From Lucifuga dentata (taxonomy: Eukaryota > Chordata > Actinopteri > Ophidiiformes > Bythitidae), in contig VXCM01000961.1 in NCBI GenBank assembly GCA_014773175.1, positions 248,115 through 312,114 of the forward strand: DNA of 64,000 nt, in the 5' to 3' direction. Below the pieces are notes generated by a model, which did no database searches, was not told the origin of the DNA, and saw only the letters and a program-made list of their open reading frames with translations. Shown one piece after another: positions 30,001-44,800 of the stretch. Both the position numbers and the translations under genes were made by a program. How positions within the stretch are numbered: the stretch's first letter is position 1; each line of letters starts with the position of its first letter.

Positions 30001-31527
30001 GATTTGTATTTGAGTACTCCTGACCTACTTGGTCTCTTGCTCCCATTGGTCTTTTCACACTCAATTACTCAACTGTGTAATAAAGTTCCTTAAATAGTTG
30101 TTAAATGTGCCTGGAACAACATTAATTTCAGGGTTATATGATGATATTATTGAGCAACCATTATTATCTTATTCCAACAATAACATTATAGAAGTTTTCA
30201 TTCATGATCAAATAAAAAGACAGTGGGGAAAAGTGGAAAAAGAAGGAGCAATCTTCATTTCAGACAGTATGCATGTAACTACGTCATTTGAGAAGAGTAA
30301 CTATATATGCATTTCCTACATCGCACCATATTTGCATGAATGGAAATATGTACAGTTTGCATGCTAATGACACAATCAAAAGCATAACTCCTGAACAACA
30401 TGTATAAAAATGACATAAATTCTGGAACAGGTGTAAATAAAGTCAGTCTCAGACACAGTTGGAAATATCTGGTTGCAAACAACCAGGTCTAAAGAGGGTC
30501 AGAGGCACAGTGGGTTCATGTATAACCAGAGGCAAGCAAAAAGCAAGACAAGCAGTCCTCCTAAATCACAAAGCAACTGATATATTGTTGTTAATAAGCT
30601 TCAGGTCACCAGTAGCACACACACACACACACACACACAGAGGTCATCAGTCTGCTGTAGGCTAGTGGACATATAAATTGCGTAAGACATTCTACTTTGC
30701 CTTTCAGGCAGACCAGTCCATGCTTTGGTGGAAATGAATGGGATGTGACAAGACACGCCTCATAATTTGTGATGCTTAATGCCTCTGAGAATGCTGAGAC
30801 AAGAGTTAGAAGAGCAAATTATGCATAACTAAGTAAAAAAAGACTAAAAAGGGCTGAGGGGCATCAGATGTTGTATCGTGTGTATGAGTTTATGTGTGTC
30901 TGTGTGTGTGTGTGAGAAAGTCAAGTCAAGTCAAGACCCAGCCCACGCTCTCTAAGAAGATGAGGAAAAACTCCCTCAAAAACCTTTATTGCATAAGGAA
31001 AATGGAAGAAACCTCAGTAGAGGCTATTCAAAGAGAGATTCCCTCTCCTCAAATGACAGGGTGATGCAATAGGAGCTGCAGGTATAGCAAATTGCAAACA
31101 TCAAAAACAAGGAAATATTACAGAATAATATGAACAGCAAAAATCAATGATCCAGTGTCAGTTTAGTCAATATGAAATCAACGGTATGATGACTAAAATA
31201 TGAGTGGGGGGGGGGGGGGGGGNGTGGGAGGGGAGCCAGCTGGCAGCCTGTTGGATGGACTTCTGGTCAAAGCCAATTAGCAAAAGTCATGTGAGAATGG
31301 AAAAAGCCTGACAGATAAATGGCGAACCCCATCCACCTGCTACACTCACACTGCTGACCCAGCATAGACGTAAGTCAGCTGGCTTTTCACTATCCCACAC
31401 CACAGAGACCATGCCTACTTCCTGTTGGATGGAGGGTTATGCTCATTCAAAATGTGACGAGAATAGGTGGGTTTTGAGTTGGGATTTAAACATTTCAACT
31501 GAGTCAGCCTCTTTTAGAGAGAGGGGG

Positions 31528-31558
<31 letters not shown>

Positions 31559-31721
31559 GAGAGAGCGAGAGAAAGAGAGAGACTCCACACACAGATGAGA
31601 GTCTTCCTGTGTTGCAGTAAACATTTGAACAGCCGGGCAATAACTGAATTGTGTCCACATTACATTTATAAATGAAGGATAAGTAGATCTGACTCAGTAA
31701 TGAACACTGTTAACTCATGAG

Positions 31722-31759
<38 letters not shown>

Positions 31760-33793
31760 GTATACAAAGAGACAGAGGTAATAAAAAGAAAATGAGGTCA
31801 GTAGCACCTGTAGCCTAAGGTAAATGTGATCTATGTCCATTATTTTTATGTCCATGAGTACTTGGGGTTGAAATGAATTATGGGAGCTAAATGCAGGAGC
31901 CACAGATTGAGATCCATTGAATGTCTGTCTCATTGTAACGGATATGAGGAACATGAGGAGACGGCTAAACTGATTAAGCCTGATTTGAAAAGACAATGTT
32001 ACAGGAGAGAGTTGTATGAATGTGACTATGACTCACTCTCTCTCTCTGACACTTAGACACACACACACGCACACACACGCACACACACACATGCACATGC
32101 ACACATACACACGACATGCATCCAGTCCTAAATTATTGCCCAAGGAGACATGAAACCCAAGTGAATCATGTCATCCTGATTTGATAAAAATTGAGCAGCA
32201 TGAAGAGGCTCAAGCTGGGCAGTTAGGATGGGAGTAGATGGAGGCACAAGGCCGGTCCTTATGTGCCAGCTGAGGCTGTTTATGCAGAACTTCAATTGCT
32301 TCAGCACCTGATCCTAATACCCATCATCACACGCATACATGTGCCAATACACACGCATGCATGTCCACACACCCACAATCCCCTAATGGCTCAAGATATG
32401 GGCATCAGGAACTATTATAAATGCATGCAATTAGCAGTCAGACTGTTAGCCTGCTCTGCTATCACAAGATCAGCTTAAAGTATTTATTTTCTAAGGAGTT
32501 GAACGTTGCCTCTGATTCTTCAATTCGCTGTCTGCCGAGGATGACAATGGAGGAGAAAGATGGAGGAGCGTAGAGCACTAACACAACACAAATAGAAAAT
32601 CATAGCATGATCTTCACCAAAAAAAAGTGAAATGCCAGCCGTCAGCTGCAGTAAGCAGCACTGCAGCCATTTTCTGATAGTTTTGGATGTAGCTAATATA
32701 ACGTTTCAGATTACGAGCACAGGGCTACATACCAGTTTGCAAGCCCAGTTTATGTGCTTTCTTTCATTGTTTTGTTGCTTCGACTTAGGTCAGCTAAGTG
32801 GAAGTATTCCCTCATTGATTGTGCATTGGAAAGGTCAGTAGCAGGTGGGTTGAATTTATATTTGGTTAAACTTTAAAGCAGCGGCAAAGTGGACAATGTG
32901 GACTGCATGCATTACTAAAGATAGAGGTTGAGGTTTAGAGGTTCTGCAGCATCTTTACTGCTGCTCAACTCTAGACAAGAACAGGCTGCCCAACATGGTG
33001 CAAATTTACTGTGTGATCATGTGTAATCATGACCAGACACTCTTGCTGTGTAATAATGGGTCAGATTGTTGTCATCAAGCCTGATGTTAAATTCCATTAC
33101 TGCAGCGTATTTACCGCTTGCGGTCCATGCAGAGGTAAATGTAAGAAATATCTTTGTCTTTCCAAAAACCTTTGATTGTTTGGTATGAAAGCATGAATGA
33201 TAGATCAAACACTAATCAGCACTCGTTCACCTCACACTGAGTGTGAGGTGAACATCTCTCTCATATTTTTGCTGGTGAGCCAGATTAAAAGAGCTATTAG
33301 TGTACTTCTGTAATCAGGATTATAGTGACTCTACCTACAGATTCTGTTGATTTTGCAGTCTAACTGGTGCCTTGAGACCACACAACCCCNCACACACACA
33401 CACACACACACATACTTCATGCATGTGGATATATGCATGCATAACCCAAACAGCCTATTTACAGGCAGCCTGGACAAAAATAGAAACTCTCATATATACC
33501 CACACTCATACATTCAAGCACTCTCACACACATTGATGTTGGTTTCCTTTGTGGAATATCTTTATGTCATGCCCTGATTCTTTTCTAAAAAAAAAAAAAA
33601 AAATTGAAAAAAAAAATTGCGCTTTTTTATTCCTTCAATACAAAATTAGCATAGTCTGTGTTTCCAGAAAATCCTATCTCATGTTTGTAATTGATTTGGG
33701 CGTTCCCATTGATGTTTAGCTCATTTTCAATTTCATTCTGATTTGTATACTCTATTCTCTACATTCAAAACAGTTTAGATATGAACTATCCCA

Positions 33794-33844
<51 letters not shown>

Positions 33845-36800
33845 TTTTTCCTTCCTTCTCATATTTTTCCTCCCCTTCATTTCCCTTTACATTTTCTCTT
33901 AGCTGGATACTGCATGACTTCCTGAAGGCACACTGCAGGAGGCTTGACTGATGATGATGAAAGGTGTCCTGAAATGACATGTGTTGAAATTAGACACTTG
34001 GGAAAATACAATGATAATCTGGTCATAATGGCAGGGGAGCCATTAGCAATAGCAGAAGCAATAATGCTGATAGGTCGTGACAGGCGGAGCAGGTAAATCC
34101 ACAGTGTCGGAGTCATTACACCACCTCTCTAGCTGCGGGGTCAGCTGTTATATTCTATTTCACCAGCAAAATGGCAAAATTGTGACCAAAACTCTTCAGC
34201 TGGAAACAAGCTGAGTCTATAATGAAATTATTTTCAAGGTAATCAGTCACGAAAGTGAGGTTTAAAGTGAGGAATGATGATGTTTATCTTTTGCACTTTT
34301 ACTTTGATAAAATTCCTAACTTGTGTGTTTAAAAAATAAAACACAAGATCAATTTAGCCAGGGTTAGTCAACCTCCATTTTCTCTCTCCTTCACTCATAC
34401 CTCTTCATCTGTCAACACCTTGGTTTAGTGAGATGCGAACCCTCTTCAGGGCAGCAGTGATGAGGATGGAGGGAGGTGAAGAGAAACAGAAAAAGAAAAT
34501 AATTGGAAGTTTGATCCGAAATGGAAATGGAAAGAAAATGGAGGCAGTAAACTGAAGTGAATGATAATGGGAGATGAGTAAAATTGGAGCTCAAGGGGGA
34601 GCGCAATGGTAGGAACGCATAATTGAATCAAGTAAAGAGAGAAAAAGAAAAAGAAAGATACTGAACTATTCTATTTCTTACATTTCTTGGTCGATTCGAG
34701 TTTCTTCATGTATTGCTCATTTCTTTGTCTCATCCCTTCTTATGATAACAACACAGTGCTACTTCTGTCTTTTCCAATCTGGAAATAAAAAGCACTTCAC
34801 TTTCTGTGCACCACAGGATGAGATTCCTCCAGAACAATGGATACTTATAGCAGCAATTGTTGCAAAAATAGAAGCTTTCACGAACTGGATAAAGACTGAA
34901 TCATCACTGTGTTCTATTAACTGTGATAGACAGCAACAAGAAAAGCTTTAATTTATAAAGCAACATCATGAAAAAAAGCCTTTCCTTCAGAGCAATGTGC
35001 TATTTGATGTGGTACTTCTTTGTATAACAGGTTTGAAGCAGCCTATAACAGCTGCCAAGTGCTGCATAGAGAGCAACAAATATTGAGAGATAGAAGACAT
35101 GAATAGGCCTGAAGGAGGCAGGAACAGAGAAATGGGCTGAAAGACCTGATAAGCAGTTTTTTTCCTCTGTCCCCTTCAAGGCAGGAGTCTGACTAATTAC
35201 TGGCTGCTCTTTTATAGACCAGACCAATCCCCCTCATACACATAGACCTCTATTTTTGGGTAAAGTCCGCTTAATTACACACCAGTAGAACAGGTAGGAG
35301 GAAGGCTGAATTTTTTATGAGGCAACACTGATGTCAAAGAACATTTTGGCACTGAAAACAGTTCAAACTCAGGTGAGGTTTCCTTCAAAGTGTGAAATCT
35401 TGCTGGTGTTGTTCTGCGGATGTGAAACATAGACACTCTCAAGCATGCTTCAAAACAAATGCAACATAATGTGGTTCCTTTGAAGGATGCAGCGAATCTT
35501 GTATATGGTAAACAAAATGAACGAGGAAATACTTCAAGTACAGCAAAGAAAGATCACTCATTGAAACAATAAAACTTGCCAACTGCAATTCTTCAGGGTA
35601 TGAAAGATCCACATTTGATCAGATCAAAGATTACTGAGGTTGAAGGCCTCTATTCAGTTTATTTATTTATTTTTTAAAAAAGTCGATGTAAAATAAGACA
35701 ATTTTATTTCCAAATGTAAATTGTAGTTCAAACCACCAGTGTGTCACATTGTGCTTGAATGAGTATAAATATGGCTTTATTTTGTCTGATACAAAACCAC
35801 CATTTATGATTTATGCTGTTTTTGTATGTCTCATATTTTTGTCTGTTTCCATATGTTATCCCCCGACCCCCTACCAAGTGTAAAATTTGGTGGTTGAAAA
35901 GATGTTTAGTCACATCATGCTGGAAATATGGCAGGAGGAAGATGGCAGGGGGTGGAAGGATGAATCTACTTCAGGTTTCTAATTTTGGAAAAGTAGAAGC
36001 CAATTCTATGTAGCCTGAATCTCATTAAAATATTCATCTCTACATGATATATGAGATAGGGATGCTTCATAATTCACAGACTGTAAAAACTGTATACAGT
36101 ATGATTGCGAGTGTGCTGTTTTTGGCAGTGTGGGAAACATTCAATACCTCTGTGGGTAGTTTTTGCTGCTTGCATCATGCAGTTCTGTCAACTCCAACAA
36201 TCATCTCTGCATTGTGTATCTGCATCCGTACTGTAATATTAATATTCCTGCATTATATGCCTCTGGGTTGATAAGAGTTGGACATGCACTTTTTACTGGA
36301 GAGGGGTAGATTTAACTGACTGTTCTTTGCTTACTACAATGCAAGGGCACTATGAATTGAGTAGAAGATTTATTCTAGTTTAATAACTTCAGATTGATTA
36401 AAAAAAACAAAACCCTGAGCTTTATGGTGATTGTTTTTTTAAGGTTGTACTTTGTGATATCACAAAGCGTTTCTCTTATTTTGTTCTCTTTTGGGCACAG
36501 TCTGAACAAAAATGGAACAGTATGATTGTCATATAGTAGCATCTGTTGCAGGGCTCATGCATATGTATATTCAGTACATACACTATTTATGTATTATATT
36601 ATTTATATCCCCATAAATGTTCTTAGTGCATTAGAAAAAAAGTTTTTTTTTCCAAGTAAGGACATTACTGCTAGTACTACGATCAGTACTTCCTCACATA
36701 ATTTTCCAAATATTTAAGTTCATTCTGATGTTGAAAGTTTCAGCTGATTTTGCGTCTGTGAGCCTCATTTTCTTCATTATAATTTATATTCCTTTTATCT

Positions 36801-38547
36801 TTTCTGAATATGCTTATTATTGGCTGTTGCAACATCCTAATTTCCCAGCAGGGGTGATTAAAATTTAATTTGAACCTATCTCATGTGTAAGGTAAACAGC
36901 CTCATTAAACGCATTGTGATAACAGTGTCAGAGTGAAGGTGACACTGCAGGAGCACGTCAGATGCAGCATGGGGAAATCAGCTTTCTCTCTCTCTCTGGG
37001 GAAAAGGCTGCAGCTGCAATAGAAGCTAATAATCATTAGGCCTCATTTTCTCTGTGCGACTGCATATTCACAAACGCACGATGCAGCCATCACACCTACA
37101 CATTGTTCTTTCTTCTTAAATAAAGACAGGATTATACCTCCATGTCTGCTTTCCTTTGGTTAGCGTCTCTGGATGATCCTTTGGATTTTATACATTTAAA
37201 TGAATGAATTAATGGTTATGGCTTTACTTATTTTGAAGCATAATAAAGATTTGTTAGAGGCTCATTTCAGGTCAGTAAATGCTTGACTAAGAATTGTGAT
37301 AAGCACGATAAGAGCTGGTAAATAGGAATACACTTTTCCATACACATGGTGCCAGTACTGAGCCAGGGCCTTCATAAAACCTGGCTGATGGGTTTCCACA
37401 GGTTTGAGAGTCAAAATGTTACATAACAGGGTGCAGAAGTTCCCTCACAGGAAATATTTCTGGCTGTGGGATCATTTTTTACAAATCCAAAGCCAACTGC
37501 TCCTGAGTCTTAACAAATGTGTATTCATAAACATTGGTTACATGTAAAATATCTTGGTGCTAGACCATCAGCTTCTTGGGAGCTAAACAACATGTTGCCA
37601 GGTGAGAGTCAGGCTGTTTACAAAGGAAATTTGTGCATGGCATGTGGTATGAACAGCCATCTATCAGAGCTATGTGCTGCTCTCTTGTGGCAGGACCACC
37701 TTCCTAACACAAGCAGCTGTTCAGCCGTGCACCCACAACACTTTGTTCTGTGAGTGTTGTTAACGATCAGTAGTAATTGGTTGTTCAACTGCATTATAAT
37801 TATGGCTGACTAAGAACAGTCTGGGCTGAGAACTCTCCACCCATCAGCATCAGCACCATGAATTTTTGACCTTTAGACATGGTATTGGATTTCTCACATT
37901 TTCATTTACAAAAATCCACATGTGGAATCAATACATCTTAATGGAAACTGTACAAAGTGCTGCTGCTGCTGGGTGCAGAACATTAAAGTGAGGTGTGGAT
38001 TGAGGCGAGCTTTCCAAAGATTAACTTGTCACAGTGACTCAGGAAAGATCCCTGAGGTGAGCCGTGGGTGACAGCTGCTGCTCCACTGTTACAGGTAAAT
38101 GCCAGAAGCCCCACGTGGATACACTGACTTTACACATGAGTGCAAACACACCTGTGCCTTAAAAGGCTGTTAAAGGAACACAATTATGCTCAACATTTGG
38201 AGTGGAAAAGGTTAAATACTTGTAATACTGTATAAAAAAACAAAACAAAAAAAAAAACAAAACAGTATTACAATGTTTGACAAAGTAAACATTTTTAAAT
38301 AGAGATCTCTNAAAAAAAAAAACAAAACAGTATTACAATGTTTGACAAAGTAAACATTTTTAAATAGAGATCTCTTATGCAGATTTTAGATAATGGGTGC
38401 ATGAATATAGATGTCAATGTATGGTGTGTCATGTTTACTTATTTTACAGTCTTTATCTGGCTTCTGATGTGGACACACAACACCCATAAAAAGCACAATT
38501 AAAATAAAAAAGACACGCACACACACATGCACACGCACGCGCGCGCG

Positions 38548-38583
<36 letters not shown>

Positions 38584-39121
38584 ATGTCTGTTTGCAAGGC
38601 GAAGATTTGAGGCAAAGTGGAGTGGTCCTGCTGATTAAATATTGATTAAATCCAGAGTATTGATTTTGTGTATCAACCTTCTCTCTCCCTTATTGATCTC
38701 AATAACATAACTGAGTTTTCACAGCTTACACATAACATATAAATGTCTAATCACCTTCATCTACTGTAAAATTCCTTTCGCTGCAGAGCTTTTTTTCATC
38801 TTTCCAAGGGATTTTGAAGCATGTTTTGTTTCCTTACAGTATTAACAGTAATTATTTTATCATCCAATCATTCTAATTGAGTTGCAGTACTGAGAGGAGC
38901 CCACTAGGGGTCTGTAGTGTAATATGGATACTGTACATGCTGTGAAACAGAAGCAGATGTATAGAGAAGCAAAGAGTTTATGAACGTCTTGCTGCTGTTC
39001 ATACTCTCAATAAAAGGTGTTCATACTCTCAACAACTAGCAACTTACTGTGGCCTGTAAGCTGCTAGGATACCATGACCTCGTTTCACACACACAGGCAC
39101 ACACACACACACGCACGCACC

Positions 39122-39160
<39 letters not shown>

Positions 39161-40165
39161 CCATGCTAAAAGAAGCACCAGAAGGCTCTAATATAGCAGC
39201 ATTAATCACACTGTCACCATGCTGAGAACAGCACAGAAGCAAAGTGTTAGAAAAATGAACGCATGTGAACACTAGATTACAAATACAATCATATGAAAAA
39301 CACATCCACGTGAGGGTACATGCATGCACACGTGTGCACATGCATACCCAAAAACCTGCACGTGCAAAGCTACTGTAAAGGCCACACTTCGGTCGATTAC
39401 TCACATGTTGTGTTTAGAATTTCATGACCACACTTCTGAGAAGCTGTTAAGGTTCGTAAAGAATAGACCTATAGACCTTGACATGCATTGCCCTGCTTGA
39501 GAAACACTTAAATGCTGCTCACAGTCACCCTTGTTGCTTCAGTAAAAGGACATATGTGACCCCTTCAGTGTGTATGCATGTAAACAGACTGATTTAGCTG
39601 TGTCGTAAATACCTTTTTTTTTTTTTTTTANTTTTTTTTTTTTTTTTAATATTTAGAAGTCATTGTGTTTTACATAGCACACCTCCGTTATGTGTCATGT
39701 AAAAAACAATGGTCACCTTGTAAGTGCTTTTTGTATCATGTGCTGCTGGTGTGTTGTGAGCACAGCATTTATATGTTCACAGATAAGACAGAAATGGTGG
39801 TTTGATTTACACTTGCATTTGATTGTTATGCCTTTAAAAGCATCTTTGAAATATCATATTAAAAGTACACTCCATCATTTTACTGCACCCAACTCAAGAG
39901 GATAGGAAGATATCATGAGATTTGAGGTTTGCTTGGTTATGATGGTGATTCTGATGATGGACAAACAAAGTGCGTCTCTTACTAACCATTTATCATGTAT
40001 CATTGTGTCTTTTACAGTAAAGGGGAGGCGGCAGCCATCGAGACAGAGCTGCTGAGGGAATACAAGTTTGGACAACAGCAGCTCATAGAGATTTGGGGAC
40101 ATGCCTGTGCCATTGCCATCACTAAGGTTGGCACGCCTACAGCTTCTAAATGTGCTTTCTTTCTT

Positions 40166-40198
<33 letters not shown>

Positions 40199-41419
40199 AG
40201 GGGTTGATCCATCTGATGTAATAAATACAGCTGAGACAAAAGATATCTTTCCAGTGTGTATATATTATGTATGTATATGTATGTATATATTAGTGTGTAT
40301 TTCCAGTATGTGTGTCTCTGTACAGTATGTCTTAGTAGTTCTCTTCTCTTCTCTTCTCTGAAATTTATAGCAAAATGCCACAAAGTAGGTAACCTATTGC
40401 ATTGCAGTTTTTCAGAGCTGATCGTGCAAAATTAATTCATAATCAAAATGAAACCTAGAGAGAACCTGGTCTGTTTTATTGAAGAGGACAAAAACCCAGA
40501 TGCTGTTCTTTGCACTTTCCTAATTTGCATCAACTTTAACACAAAACGTGTGATCATTATATGAAGGAAATGTCCTAACTTTCCCTGACATTTTGTTCCA
40601 AACATTTGAGCAGCTTGCTGAGGGCAGCACACCTGAGCTCACTCTTTGGCACAGCAGCGTTCTCACCATACCAGTCCACAACCATAGCTCTTCTTCTGTG
40701 GCGTGGTCACAGTGGCATTCTGCAGTGGTCTGGACTGTGTTAAGCTGAGAGAGTGTGTGTGTTGGTGCATGGCTGTTATGAACATATGTGGTTCCCTTTG
40801 ACCAGACCACTGGCTTGGTTTAAGGCCACATTGGTTTCCTCAGTTAGCCCTCGACAGAATAAATGAATAAGCGCTCAGATACATGAACGCTGGTTTGCCG
40901 GGGGAGGAGGGATGACAAGAGAGAGANGAGAGAGAGAGAGAGAGGAGGGTAAGAAAAGAGAAACAAATAACAGTAATGAAATAATAGCAAGAAAGGCAAA
41001 AACAGAATTGTTGACATTGCAAACAAAATTAGATTACTGATGGACACATTTCTAATGTAACGGCTCTAAATATTACTTTGATATGTAAGATAGTGTATCT
41101 TATTTGTGTCACAATGTGCAGAGCAACAGTAACAAACTAGTAATTTGTGTGATCCTTCAATCCTACTTTTATTAGTTTCTGAGCACTACATGTCTGGAAA
41201 TATTATAGGCATGCTTGGAGCTTTAATATTGTTATTATTCTTATGAATAATTTGAAAATACAAGTATATTGGTTCACTAAGTGACTACTTTCATTTTGAG
41301 TTGACAGACAGAGAGCGACGGCGAAATAGAAAGAGGGAAGGAAAAACAAAGACGAGAATAATGAGCAGGTTTAAGGCTGAGAGTGGCAGCATCAGTCAGA
41401 AGCAGTGTGTGTGATCTCT

Positions 41420-41481
<62 letters not shown>

Positions 41482-41797
41482 TTTAACCCACCACATCCAC
41501 TTCCCCTCTATTATCATCAGCAAGTGCTGGCCCCTTGCCTGGCCCTCCACCACCAGCTCCAGCAGCATAGCCTTACTACACAAACATGGCCTGGACACCC
41601 AGGATTGCTGCTGCCCACAGCCGCCAGCAGCATGCTACCGCTTACCGGCTGCCCGCATGACATCACTGCTATTTAAGGAAAATTACAGTAGAAGGAGATG
41701 CAGACAGTCTGATTTCACTGATTTCACTGTTGGCCTGCTGCTGGCCTCCAAATATACCACACAAACAAGCATGCGCGCACATGTACTCAATTACAGT

Positions 41798-41834
<37 letters not shown>

Positions 41835-44800
41835 NCACACACACACACCTACACCTACACTTCTGGTTGCCAGATAGATTATAGGTTCTCTGTAAGTAAT
41901 CCTTCACTGCCCCAAAACCAGACAGGAGCAGCGACAGCCGCTCAGACTCAGACTATGTTTGTGTGTGTGTGTGTGTGTTTAATTCTTAGATGTCATGTAA
42001 CCCCTGTCCTTCCCTGCCCTTTCCCATTCCCATTTTCCTTATCTTTTCCCCTTCACTGTCCCCGTCCTTGTCCCCTCACATTCCCTGTCCCTTTTCCCCT
42101 TTCACTTTTCTTTTTCTTTCCCATTTTCTTTATCCCATATGGAAACATTTCTTGTAACATTCTCATCTCAGTAGTGGTGTGAATTTTGAAATAATTGGAC
42201 AATATCGAAAGTGTGGTCAAATTGGAAAAACCCAAACCATGCGTCGCCATAGACAAAAAATTCCCATATGAACACCAGTATGGACACAGAAATCCCTACA
42301 TAAACAACCTATATGGACAAAAAGGTTCCTGTAAGGACACTTAGTATGAATAAAAAGGCTCTAATACACATGCATGTGTCCGTGTGTTTGTGTGTGTGTC
42401 CACTCAGCAGGAGATAGTGAAGTTTTTACTAACATTCAGTTGTAAATTAGCCTTTAGTGTACATGTATTTCATCTCCTAGAACATAACAAGCACTATTGT
42501 GTGCATGTGTATGTGAACGTATATTTTCTCAGGCTAAGTGTGTGTTTCAGGCTGATTGGAGGTGAAACCACAAGTGACTTAAACATTCGGTTCAAGGAAG
42601 TATTACCTTAGAGACCTTATTATAATCAAGACTGCTATATTTCTTGTGTGTGTCTCTGTGTCTGCATGAGACCCTGCACACTCCTAACCTTTCTCCTAAT
42701 TAGGGCACCTGAGAAGTTGCACCAGTTGTTTTAGTAAAATAATACTATCTTGTAATAATATCTTGAGAATATATTTCTCCAGTAGCGAAAGTCTCTTTTT
42801 CCATTAAATTGATAAACAAAGAAGAAATCCAGGAGAAATACTTCCTGAAAGGCCCTGCACACCTGCACAGGTGTTTTATGTTCGTCAGGCTTCTTCAGGA
42901 GCTGCCAGTAGTGAGCTTCTTTCACCAAACTCCATGAGAATCATAAAGATGTAAGGTATCTTGCTCTTACAGGTGAAACAAACCTATTAGGATACTTCTT
43001 GGAAATATTGATCAACTACAGTCTACACATCCCCCACAGTCCTAAGCAGATTTCTAATTAGCCAAAATAAGTGTGTGGGTGTTCAATTTGTGTGCAGGGA
43101 CTTTTAAGACAAAAATATTTAGACTGAAAACAGATTGTGGCAACATATGGGACCAGCATAAATATTACTGATCCTCCACATATTTCTCAATTATAAAAGA
43201 GGTCATTTACTCCAATGATTCTTATAATATGGATGCAGCATTTATGGATATTAGAAATGATGAAGGGAAGCAAGAGTGAGCGTGAGAGGCATGAATACAA
43301 AAGCACAAATGAGAAAACATAAGAAAGCATAACTTTTTGCTGGCCTGCAGCTTTCTTAAACATCAAGATCACACTTAACGCAAGTCTACATCACTGTTTC
43401 TCTGCTTCTTTAATCGGTTTTTGAGCTTAATGTCACTTATAGGGAAGACTTCACGGCAGGCAACCATGCTATCATAGATGGTTAGTCTTTAATGGCTGAC
43501 TGGAGTAATTAGAGTTCCATCTAGAGAGCAGGTCAGACTGACAGCCTTACATTAATGCTTCACACGCACGCATGTACAGAGGGTGCCACTATAAAATACT
43601 TATCAGTGAGAAGTGTCATTAACAGGTTACACACCGTGAAAGACACTAAGGGCCTCCTTCAGAATCATTAGATATGAAAATAAACCACACTGTCCTCCTT
43701 TCCTGCCCTCTGTCATCTACTTTCATTCTCCATCTGTGTCTGTCAATCACTCCCTGTTCCTCCCCATCAATATTAGCATCAACTTCCTGGTCCTTAACAT
43801 CCATAACCATCTCTCCACCATCTCATCGAGTCTATGTGATGTTATCTCAACTGAGCCATTATGAGGTTGATAATGGCCGCTGTCTCTTCTCCTGGACTCA
43901 TCGCTCTAGTTAATGTACTGTGTGTCTCATTATAACCAATTATGCTATGTGGGAGATGGCCTATTTCTCCTCCATGAAGTAGAAGTCTGTTGTGAATACA
44001 TTAGCAAAGCTAGAAGTGGAAGTAAATGTCTTTTGGTGCACTGAGGCAGAATATCAGCTTATGCCAAAGGTCCCAAGACCAGGGATCGACACTGAATGAT
44101 TAGATTCAAAACCATTAATGAAGCATTAGTTTCCTCATTTCTACTTTGAAATTAGTAGTACTTTAAAGTAAAGCCCCAAGTTATAGCACTGTGACTATTG
44201 GGTAACTGTGATGAACATATTAAATAGAATCATGGCACAATAATATATTTACAGGGGAACAAAACCGCTAATTGTGTTGCATTTATGAGGGACTTGATTG
44301 ATTGTGATGTAACTATTTTTACTTGAGGGTATTTGGGGTGTAGTTATGTCATTATTGTGGAACAAAACATGAAATGACTATAAATTGTAACAGCTTTGTA
44401 ATTGACAACATAGCATGGAGTATTCCTTCTTAGCTTTGAAAAAACTGGGTAATTGGTCTTACGACTTGTGTTCTCACACACATTTATTAGGCTGTAATTG
44501 GCTAGGATTTCCAGAGGCCTTCGTAAATTGTCTCCTTCTGTAATTTTCCTAATTTTAGGCTTCTGAAATGATGCTGTGACCTTTACTTATTTGTTGTTGT
44601 ATTATTTAAAGTATAAGTGAGCAGAAACTCTGGGTCAAAATGAAACAAAAACAACCCAAAAAAAGTATCAGCTAACAATACATAATGTGGCTTTGAAGAA
44701 TTGGAGGAAAATGAGGCCAGACACCTTTGGGCTTTTCGTAATGATCATGACTCAGACCTTGCACGCACACACACACACACACACACAGAACTACTGTTTA

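Larger units (their letters stand above)
31754..40017. other. YJEFN3 intron 1, last part
   Basis: No exon seen before 40018. Notable content: (CA) tracts near 32058-32110 and 33391-33412, an A-tract 33586-33602, an apparent duplicated 64-mer around an N at 38247-38375, a (CA)/(GA)n compound at 38517-38579, (CA)n at 39088-39158 and a poly(T) with N at 39613-39648. Section 36720-37130 is free of simple repeats apart from a short CT run and may be conserved. Confidence 0.5.
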
